The translations under genes and the position numbers were made by a program. Of a stretch of DNA of 64,000 nt, positions 29,181 to 37,972 are shown in pieces; positions within the stretch are counted from its first letter, which is position 1, and each line of letters starts with the position of its first letter. Source of the DNA: Cynocephalus volans (lineage: Eukaryota; Chordata; Mammalia; Dermoptera; Cynocephalidae); assembly GCF_027409185.1 (NCBI RefSeq), contig NC_084467.1:88110501-88174500 (forward strand), read 5' to 3'. The notes under the pieces were generated by a model. That model saw nothing but the letters and a program-made list of their open reading frames with translations, made no database searches and was not told the DNA's origin.

Positions 29181-29961
29181 ACTTTTTTAAAAATTCAACA
29201 GTTGCATATAATTGTCATTTTACTGTTTCATTTCTTATTACAAGACATAATTTACTATGACTTTTGGAATATGTTTTAAATGATTTGGATCCTGAATTGG
29301 TCTATGTCTATATTTCATTTGTTTAGAAACGTTCTTTTGTGTTTGGGAATTTGTATATTTAAATTTTTTATGGACATAATTCAAAGGAATGTATAAACTG
29401 GTCTTTTGTTAAATGGCTTTCTAATTGATAAATTTCTCTTGTCATTTTTTGGTACCCAGTTTTTGTATATTTAATAGATTTATTGAAATAGATTATTTTC
29501 ATAAGTAACTATAAGGATTTTTTTCCATATTTCCTTTTTTTCCTCTTTACCTATGTCTATGACTTACCCATGAGTGAGTCTCCTCCATGTATTAAAAATG
29601 AATCACTGATCTTTTCGCTACCTCTCTAGTTACTTTTATCACATATGATCTTTCCTTTTCTCCAGCCTATGCTGTAGCATGAAAAGACTGGGTTTTATTT
29701 AAACTAGTTAGAATTTTGCTACCTGTATGATAATAAGAGCCTAAAGTTTTTTGTTTAAAATATCTCTTTGCTAGCCTCAAAGTGAAGTAATTACAGTGAT
29801 TTGGTGTGTATTTTCTTCATAATATGAATATAATTGCTTCTGTTGTGACTATCAGTTCAATGCATAGAGAGCAAATGTGATAAGCCATATACAGGATTTT
29901 ATTCCCATCTCTACTACTGAAGTAATCTTATACAAAATGCTTTGTTTTAAAAGATCACTAA

Positions 29962-30145
29962 GGGCCGACCCCGTGGCTCACTCGGGAGAGTGCGGCGCTA
30001 GGAGCGCCGAGGCTGCGGGTTCAGATCCTATATAGTGATGGCCGGTGTGCTCACTGGCTGAGCGCGGTGCGGACGACACCAAGCCAAGGGTTACGATCTC
30101 CTTACCAGTCACAAAAATAAAAAATAAAAAACTAATTTAAAAAAA
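29962..30145 (+). mobile_element. Dimeric tRNA-derived SINE (CYN type)
   Basis: Two tRNA-like units as in the copy at 12014, with A and B boxes in each and an A-rich tail. ATCACTAA flanks it at 29954-29961 and 30146-30153. Confidence 0.92.
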
Positions 30146-30263
30146 ATCACTAAAATAAGAACATCAGCATTTAAAAATGTATACAATTTAACCATGGTAA
30201 CTTCTATGAAAAGCACTAACTGCAAATCTGTAATGTTATTCTTTGTATTAGAATTTTTTGTTG

Positions 30264-30436
30264 GGCCGACCCCGTGGCTCACTCGGGAGAGTGCAGCGCT
30301 GGGAGCGCAGGAGCGCTCCTGCCGCGGGTTCGGATCCTATATAGGGATGGCCGGTGCACTCACTGGCTGAGCGTGGTGCGGATGACACCAAGCCAAGGGT
30401 TGCGATCCCCTTACCGGTCACAAAAAAAAAAAAAAC
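30264..30436 (+). mobile_element. Dimeric tRNA-derived SINE (CYN type), young copy
   Basis: Same architecture, with a perfect 13-bp duplication GAATTTTTTGTTG at 30251-30263 and 30437-30449 and an uninterrupted A-tail, which suggests recent insertion. The first unit carries an extra AGGAGCGC, a small tandem duplication absent from the copies at 12014 and 29962. Confidence 0.94.
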
Positions 30437-30724
30437 GAATTTTTTGTTGAAAATATATAAGTCCTCAAATCCCAGTGCTATGCAAATGTCTAAATCTTAT
30501 AGATTCTGCTTTCAGCAGAGTCAGATAGTGACTGGCATTAGTAATCATACTGGTCTTCCTTACTGTTCTTAAAAAGAGAATTCCTACATTTCTCATTAGG
30601 AACAGTATAAAAAAAAAGAGAGAGAATTCCTTCAAAGCAAGACTAATTACATACACACTCCAGAAAAGAAAATAGCAAGGAAGAAATAAATTGCCTTCAA
30701 TGGCCAAAGATTTGAGTGTCTACT

Positions 30725-31290
30725 ATAGTTGAGAGTGTCTTGATGATTACAAATTCAGGGGTTTCCCAAATCCACCCTCAAGATTGATAATTCGCTAGAA
30801 AGATAGAACTAACTCTCTATTATACATACAGTCATATTCATTACAGGGAAAGGAAATACAAATTAGAACCAGACAATGGAAGAGATACATAAGGCAGAGT
30901 CCAGGAGGGATCCAAACTCGGGACCTGCAGTGTCCTCTCCCAGTGGAGTCGTGCATGGCATTATCTACTTTTGGCCACTATGTGTGACAATACACACATA
31001 ATATGGCGAGTAAGGGACGCTCATCTAAGCTTTGGGGTCCAGATTTTTATTAAGGCTTTATTAGTTGGCATGGTTGATTGGTTCTTTGCCCATGTGGTTG
31101 CACTCACTCTCCAGCATTCACCCCTCCCTGGAGACGTCAGTGACATAAGGCTCCAGGAGCTCACCATGGGTCATCTCCTTGGCATAAATTCAGTTGTGGT
31201 CTGAGGGGCCCATCATAAATAATAAAGTCATTCCAATTACTGGGACTTCCAAAAGACTTAGCCCAGAACTTCCCTTAGGTGAGGCCAAAA
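30725..31290 (-). mobile_element. LTR-like element, antisense (MLT2/ERVL type suspected)
   Basis: 'cattacagggaaaggaaata', 'tcctctcccagtggagtcg' and 'tccagatttttattaaggc' (the complement of an AATAAA-type signal) resemble antisense ERVL LTRs. No viral coding sequence is seen. The family call is tentative. Confidence 0.45.
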
Positions 31291-31489
31291 TTACTACACT
31301 GACACTTCATCTCTATCTCTATACACATTCTCCTGATTTTGTGAGGATGACACAAGTAATGACAATTCTTACTTATAGAGATTTTTAATTTATACTTCGT
31401 CATTGTAGAAACTCTGCCAAATGATTCTGAACATGAATCTAGTGTAGAAAACATTTTATAATCAGATACTGTGCTAAGTAGCACATCCA

Positions 31490-32722
31490 AGGGGCCTTCA
31501 AAAAGTATGTGGGAAATGGAATTAAAAGACAAAAAATATAAATTTTATTTGTTAACATAAGTTTTATCAAGTTCAATACCCTATCATAAGCAATGATACC
31601 AGCTGTTTAGCCCATCCATAAAGAACAGGGTCCTGGGAATTTAACCATGGCAGTATAGGTTTTTTTTACATCATTAACTGAAGAAAAATGGGTGGTCAGA
31701 AGGAGCCAAATCAGGACTACAAGGGGGATGCCTAATGGTTTTCCATTAAAACCCTTGCAAAATTACCTTTGTTTGATGAGAGGAATGAGAGGAACATTGT
31801 CATAGTGGAGAGGGACTCTCTGGTGAAGCTTTCCTAGGCATTTTTCTGTTAGAGTTTTGGCTAACTTTCTCCAGACACTCTCATAATAAGCATGTTATCA
31901 TTCTTTGGCCCTTTAGAAAGTCAACAAGCAAAATGCCTTGAGCATCCCAAAAAACTGTTGGCATGACCTTTGCCACTTTTGCTTTGACTGGATCATTTCC
32001 ATCCCTTGGTAGCCATTACTTTGATTGTGCCTTGTCTTCAGGATCATACTGGTAAGGCCATGTTTCATCTCCTGTTACAATTCTTCCAAGGAATGCTTCA
32101 GGATCTTGATCCTACTTGTTTAAAATTTCCATTGAAAGTTCTGCTCATGTCTGCAGCTGATCTGGGCATAACAATTTTGGCACCCATCTAATGTAAAGTT
32201 TGCTCAACTGTAATTTTTTAGTCTGAATTGTGTAAGCTGAACCAGTTGAAATGTCTCTGATGCTGGCTGTTGTTTCTACTATTAATCATCAGTCCTCTTC
32301 ATTTAGGGCACAAACAAGATTAATTATTTCTTCACAAATTGATGTGGATGATCTGCCACTGCAGGCTTGACCTTCAACATTGTCTTTTCTCTTCTTAAAA
32401 TGAATTATCCATTTGTAAACTGCTTATTTCTTTGGGGTTTGGTTCCCATAAACTTTTCATAAAGCATCAGTGATGTCACCATTCTGTCACCATGCTTCCA
32501 TCAATTTGATGTTCGTTCTTGCATCCATTTTAGCAGAATTTATGTTGCTCTGATAGAGACTCCTTTCAAATTGATGTCTTTATCCTTCTTAGTATCTCAA
32601 ACTAGATCTTGTTTAGACATGTTATAACAAGTTAGTACGAGTTTATTTTGCTAAAAACTTTGTAATCCATGCATAGCTTTTTTATAATACTTATTTTCCA
32701 AGAGCTTTTTGAAGACTCCTTA
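31490..32722 (-). pseudogene. Decayed mariner transposon with transposase remnants
   Basis: About 1.23 kb, the expected size of a mariner. The left end (GGCCTTCAAAAAGT, then GGAAATGGAATTAAAAGAC) and right end (GAGCTTTTTGAAGACTCC) match the arms of the palindromic MITEs elsewhere in the window. Reading the minus strand reveals transposase pieces: MSKQDLV near the start (about 32620), GRSSTS with nearby EEIINLV in the middle, LHYDNVPL, and the mariner signature SPDLAPSD (about 31690-31730), which carries the third catalytic Asp of the DD34D type. Frames are broken by several stops and shifts, so no active enzyme is made. Confidence 0.88.
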
Positions 32723-32808
32723 TATGTATTATATATAGCATAATATTGTAATTTACTTTTTAGTTGTGATGCCTAATGATAACTTTATTAAATACTGGAA
32801 TATTTTAA

Positions 32809-32875
32809 TTTTTTTTTCTTTTTTTGATGGCTACCCAGTATGGGTGATCCAAATCCTTGATTTTGGTGTTAATGT
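32809..32875 (-). mobile_element. 5'-truncated antisense tRNA SINE with perfect 13-bp duplication
   Basis: A T-tail, GATGGCTACCCAGTATGGG and TTGATTTTGGTGTTA; the upstream half is missing. TGGAATATTTTAA occurs at 32796-32808 and 32876-32888. Confidence 0.85.
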
Positions 32876-34019
32876 TGGAATATTTTAAAGAAAAAAATTA
32901 AAAATTGGTTTATAAACCTTTTATCTATATTTATATTAATATACAATTTTGAGCTAATTTTAAACTAACCATTAACCATCACTTCCATTATAAGGAAGCA
33001 CTAATAGAATAAAACTGATACTAGTTGTTACTATGACTCACAATAGGGCTTCACTGTTGTTAGGTCCACATTCCTAGTCATCCTTTAGTAGGGTTAAGCA
33101 TCATTCCTCCATTGGACCTACAGATCAGTTTCTTATTTATGCGTTTATTTTTATTTATTCATTTAGGTTTTCTAAAATAAATATTATTTATTTTATTTAA
33201 AGAAGTAATAACTTTAAAACAACATGATATTCCTTTGGAAATACAGTTTATCTTAGATATGCACTTTCCTTATTTTTAAAGTAGAACTCACTGAAGGCTT
33301 AAAAGAATAATGAATGTTGTTATGGTGTTTTGGGGTAATCATCTACAAATTCACTCTTGTTAAAATGTACTTTAAATGTAGACTATTTAAGAGGCTTAGT
33401 TAAATGTTCTAAATCAGACGTGTGTTTTTAACAAAATCTGAGGGTTTTTGTGTGTTTGCCCTTTCTTTTAAAAAACACTGCACATACATATGATTTCTAA
33501 TAATTGGGGCTTTATTAAGTTTTGTCCTTTAGACTAAAGTTTCATTATGTTTTGTTTTATTCTGCCTGGATAGTAAATAAAGTAACTTAAAATTATGATG
33601 TTAAGTGCTTTTTCTAATATATAAGTGCTGCTTCAGTAGGTTTTCTAAATATAGCAAAGGCAGGGTAATATGTCCTGGGTGACTGATAGGTTTATAGAAA
33701 TTCATGAAAAACATGAACCTCTGTTTCATTTTATAACTGTTCAGTAGTACTGCCGTGCATTCTAGAATTTTAAAAAGTGCATCTTGTTTTGGATACTACA
33801 AAATGCCTCAAATTTCCATTACTTCATATTATTTGTCTCCATTTTTCTCATAAGCCACGTTTGGTTTTCTTTTGAATATTTTGTTTTTATTATATTGTTG
33901 CCATTTTAATGGCTTCAGTTGTGCTATGACAGATTTTAGCTTAGCTTTAAAAAACTCATGAGTTATCTCCATGAGCTCACACAGGTGGTGGTGTTAAAAA
34001 AACTTTTTTTGTAAGTTAA

Positions 34020-35260
34020 AAATTTCTCCAGCTTTCCATTTCAAAACATACATAAAAGTTGAAAGAATGGTATACTATCTAAATTAAGCAATGATTAACA
34101 TTTTGCCACACTAGCTTTATCTCTATCAGGACACCTTACCCCCTAAATACTTAAGTATGCATGTCCTAAAAAATTAATCTCAATACCATTATCACAGTTA
34201 AGAAAATTTAAATTAATTTGGACTGCATTATCTAAGTTCATATTCAAATACTTCTAAGTGTCTGAAAAATGGCTTTTTATAGCTTTTTTTTGAACCAGGA
34301 TACAGTTGAGATACATGCTTTGTATTCCATTGGATCTTTTAATCTAGAGATACCTCCCTGCACATTCCCCTCCGTACCCTTCCCACCATTGCTTTTTTCC
34401 CACATAAGACTTTTGGAAGAATCTAAGTCTTTTGGCTCCTATTCTGGATCTATGGCCTTTGACTTGTTCCCTTATTCTTTGCATTTCCTTTGAACTAAAC
34501 GTTAAGTCAGTAGGTTTGACTAGCTTCAGCTTAATTGTTTTTGGTAAGACTATTTCACAGGTGAAGTAGCTTTTATATTGTATCATCTTTGAAGGCACAT
34601 AATTCTAGATTGTCTAATTATTTGGTTGGTAATCTATTATTTGGTTAAGGTGATGACTACCAAATCTCTCCATTGTAAAGGTCATTTTTTCCCCTTAGTA
34701 ATCTATGGAGTAATGGAATGGAAATATTGTTTCCCAACAGCCTTTCATTCAGTGGCTTTAGCATCAGTTGATGATTCTTGACTGAATCATTTATTACACT
34801 GAAGTGCAAAGTGGTGATTAAAAATTTTTTTTCTCTAATTTTCTTCTACATTTATTAATTTATATTCTACTTTTTAAAGTCTATTTCCCTCTTTTCCCCA
34901 ATGCCTTTTTTCAAATATCACTGTCTTCATGAATTTTTTAAAAATTACTTAATAAATTATAGTCATATGTGAGCCTGTAGCCAGTGGAAGTCACTGCAAT
35001 CTAGCTCTTGTGTCTTTTAGACATGACCATATTAGTCTTCGAGTTCTTCCTTGCTTCAGACACAAGATGTCCCAGACTTACTTTTTATTTGTCTTGTTCC
35101 AAACCTGAACTATCAGCTGTTTCTCCTGGACTATCAGCTGTTTGTAGGAGGCTTCAGTCCTTGGACAACTGGATCTCTCTACAGGCTTCTTGAGTGTTCT
35201 TTTAAAGGGAATGGAATTTAGAATCCATTGTTGAAGTGTTATTACTTCTAGGCCATTTCA
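34020..35260. mobile_element. Old L1 3' UTR sequence (L1MC/L1ME-like)
   Basis: Phrases such as 'gattaacattttgccacac', 'aataccattatcacagtta' and 'caagatgtcccagacttac' belong to old L1 3' regions. The short frames within are not genes. A stretch at 35146-35194 interrupts it. Confidence 0.5.
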
Positions 35261-35528
35261 GTGGACAGAGCTAGGAAGTATATTTTTTAAAAAGATCATG
35301 AATTCAAATCAATATTTACAATTAAAATTTAATATCAGGTTTTTTCTTATTTTTTCCTCTTACAGTGGAAATCTTGGTTCCTAATAATGTTAACGTAATT
35401 GCTTATATGTTTTATTATACAGTATGTTTTAAAACTATAATACCAATATTACTAATAATAAACATACTGAGTAAAATTAAAGATTTCTTTGCATTTCTCT
35501 TTGTCCTTAGAATATAACCCACTAAGGA

Positions 35529-35614
35529 TATACAAGGGTACTTCAAAAAGTTCATAGAAAGATTCACCTTATAAAATCCTATTTTTCCATGAACTTTTTG
35601 AAGTACCCTTGTAT
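35529..35614. mobile_element. Mariner-derived palindromic MITE, copy 4 (perfect 25-bp inverted ends)
   Basis: The left arm TACAAGGGTACTTCAAAAAG continuing TTCAT is the exact inverse complement of the right arm, 25 of 25 bases. The arms are separated by an AT-rich spacer, and TA flanks both sides. It is the best preserved of the four copies. Confidence 0.9.
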
Positions 35615-36409
35615 AGTCAAGAGTATGTATTCTAAAATTAACGGAAATCACTCTTCTCCGATTAATTGCCTATGTGACAATCAGTGAACTTATTCTTTCT
35701 CCTATTTTCTCATATTTCTTAGTTTCCTTAATTCTATTAGATTAACGTGTAACACACATTATTTTCCCACTCTAATCTCTGCCTTTGTTACAAAATTTAA
35801 TATATTTAAAATTTAAAAGATATTTAATATTCTCTATCAGTACTTTACCTAAAGTCTCCCCAATCAACTCTTGGCCTGATGAAGCTCTTACAGTAGAGAA
35901 CTCAAGGAGGGCTTGTACTCAGACAGTACAGTACTCTGAGTTATAGCATGTTTAAATTTTCTTCTAGAGCCTAGATACTTAAAAGTACAGCTTGGCTACA
36001 TACAAATCATTGGCCAATACTTTCTTTCCTTGAGTTTTTCTGAAAATGTTCCTTCACTGTTGCACTGCTTTGAGTTATTATTTTGAAGTTAGGCACCACT
36101 TAATTTTTTCCCACTTTGGAAATGATGGTTGTTGTTGATTTTTGGTTGGAGGCCCAAATAATTTTTTCTGTGTCGTTTTCTCTCTAATCCTTTTTATCTT
36201 TCTTTTATTTTATTATCATAGCTATTGTATTCCTCTTCCCCATGTTTCTTTTTTTACTTTCATTTGTATCTATTCCTCAGGTAGCCTGGAATTTAATTTT
36301 CATTTTCTAGATGATTTTATATTTTCAGTATATTGCCAATTTGATCAACTCTCCTAGCTGAGGGTCTCTCATGAGGCTGTAGTAAGAATGTTGGCAGAGG
36401 TTGCAGACA

Positions 36410-36760
36410 GCTAAAGGCTTGACCATGTTGGAAGATCCACTTCTAAGATGGCTCACTCATGTGGCTTTTGTAGGAGGCTTCAGTCCTTGGGCAACTGGCT
36501 CTCTCCACAGGCTTCCTGAGTGTCCTCATGACATGGCAGCTGGCTTCTCCCAGACCCTGGGGCCCAGAGTGAATGAGAGAGCTAGCAGGAAAATGCAGTG
36601 ACTTTTATGACTTAGCCTGTGAAGTCAATATGGTCACTTCTGCTTTATTCTCTATCAAACCAAAAGTCACTAAGCCCAGCCCACAAGCAAGGGTAAGGGA
36701 ATTTGACTCCACCTCTCCCAAGGAGACATATCATTGAATTTGTGAACATATTTTAAAACC
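36410..36760. repeat. Diverged interspersed repeat, class uncertain
   Basis: 'acatggcagctggcttctcc' and 'tatggtcacttctgctttatt' are phrases of a widespread mammalian repeat I cannot name safely. Part of it recurs at 35146. Confidence 0.35.
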
Positions 36761-37770
36761 ACCATACCCAGATTCATTATTATTATTATTATTTTTTTTT
36801 TTTTAGCATTTTTCCATTTTGCTTTGTCACTGCTTTCCTCCCACTTATACACACGTTATTTTGTAACCATTTGAGGGTAGGTAGTGTGCATCGTATCCCT
36901 TCTCTCCTTAAGACTAAAGTGTTTCTTTTTAAAATTTTTATTTTATTCAAAACATTTAAACATTTATTTGTACATATTTGTGGGGTACCGGTGTTTATTA
37001 TTTTTCCCCGTCTTTATTTCTTAAGGAAAAGGATATTCTTTTATACAACACGGTAATCAGAATCAAAATTTAACATTTTGATTATAGTTTAATCTACAGT
37101 CCACATTATACCTGTGTCAATTGCTGTTTCTGGCAATTTTTCCATCAAATTGTTTTTTAAACAAAATAATAAAAAAGTAGTCGCCTACAAAGTGTCAGGT
37201 CATCTAAGTTTTTATTGACGAGAATAAAGGTCCTAAGACTGAAGCTGGAGTAAACAAGCATGATCCACTTGAGTTTGAATGGGTGCCCTGAGCACCAGAA
37301 GGACCAGACTATTCCTTAAAAACCAACTTATCTTTACCCCTCAGGTTACCCACTATTTCTGGAAAATGATTTTTCTTTACTGTTCCCTTCAGTCCCCGTC
37401 TTGGTTAAACACAGTTGGAGAATGTGCTAATGGTTTAGGACTTCTGGTTAGAATTCCCGTGCAACCATTTATCAGCCTATTTGCGTGAGCAGGTAACTAC
37501 TACTGACACTTAAATTTTCATCTGTGAAGGGGAGACAATAACGGTCCCTACCGCCCAGAAGTGAAGATTAAGAGCTGGGTGAATCGAAAGCGCAGGGCTT
37601 GACAGGAAGCCAGCAGCACACGGTGAGCCTAAGGGCTTTCCTCCCGGGCCTCCCTCCTGGCGCGGCAACTGCGGAGCGGCCGAGGGGGCGGGGCGGCGTC
37701 ACGTGGGCGGGGCGGGCTCGTCAGCAGATCGCACGATGTGACGCGCCGCCGGAGGCAGGCCGGGCCCTCA

Positions 37771-37781
37771 AGATGGCGGCG
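37771..37781 (+). promoter_or_regulatory. YY1-type motif AAGATGGCGGC
   Basis: Perfect AAGATGGCGGC in the CpG island, 108 bases before the MFSD14A start codon. In mammalian promoters this motif usually lies within a few tens of bases downstream of the start site. It also contains the ATG of the 12-codon upstream frame. Confidence 0.6.
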
Positions 37782-37811
37782 GGCGCCCCGAGCGGCTCGG
37801 CCCGGCAGTAG
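37773..37811 (+). promoter_or_regulatory. Upstream ORF 1 in the MFSD14A leader (12 codons)
   Basis: ATG in a strong context (A at -3, G at +4) opens MAAGAPSGSARQ and ends at TAG 37809-37811. It is in a different frame from MFSD14A and ends 77 bases before the main start. It matters only if transcription starts upstream of 37773. Confidence 0.4.
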
Positions 37812-37880
37812 TGGCGGGACGGCACTCGCCGCTGAGGCCGGCCGCCCCGGGAGTGGCTGCAGCAGCGCCAGGAGTCGAGG

Positions 37881-37892
37881 ATGGTAAAATGA
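37881..37892 (+). promoter_or_regulatory. Upstream ORF 2 (Met-Val-Lys-stop) overlapping the MFSD14A start codon
   Basis: ATG GTA AAA TGA: the TGA at 37890-37892 overlaps the main ATG at 37889-37891 in an ATGA arrangement. The upstream ATG has G at -3 and G at +4, a good context. This geometry could make MFSD14A translation depend on leaky scanning or on reinitiation at the overlapping start. Confidence 0.55.
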
Positions 37893-37972
37893 CCCAGGGG
37901 AAGAAGAAGAAACGGGCCGCGAACCGCAGTATCATGCTGGCCAAGAAGATCATCATTAAGGACGGAGGCACG
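37889..37972 (+). CDS. MFSD14A: MFSD14A coding exon 1 (residues 1-28)
   Basis: The ATG has A at -3 and A at +4. It encodes the basic cytosolic N-terminus MTQGKKKKRAANRS, then IMLAKKIIIKDGGT, followed by the donor ACG|GTGAGC. The exon is 84 nt of coding sequence, phase 0. The open frame extends upstream without an in-frame ATG, so this Met is the start. Reading through the donor gives a long proline-rich frame (to 38701) that is CpG-island intron sequence, not protein. Confidence 0.94.

Larger units (their letters stand above)
29181..37600. other. Intergenic region between SLC35A3 and MFSD14A
   Basis: No exon of a recognisable gene was found. Recognised content is two dimeric SINEs (29962-30145, 30264-30436), an LTR-like element (30725-31290), a decayed mariner (31490-32722) and a short SINE (32809-32875). 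There are also L1 3' sequence (34020-35260), a mariner palindrome (35529-35614) and a diverged repeat (36410-36760). 29181-29960, 32890-34010, 35620-36130 and 36870-37600 hold nothing I can assign. Confidence 0.7.
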
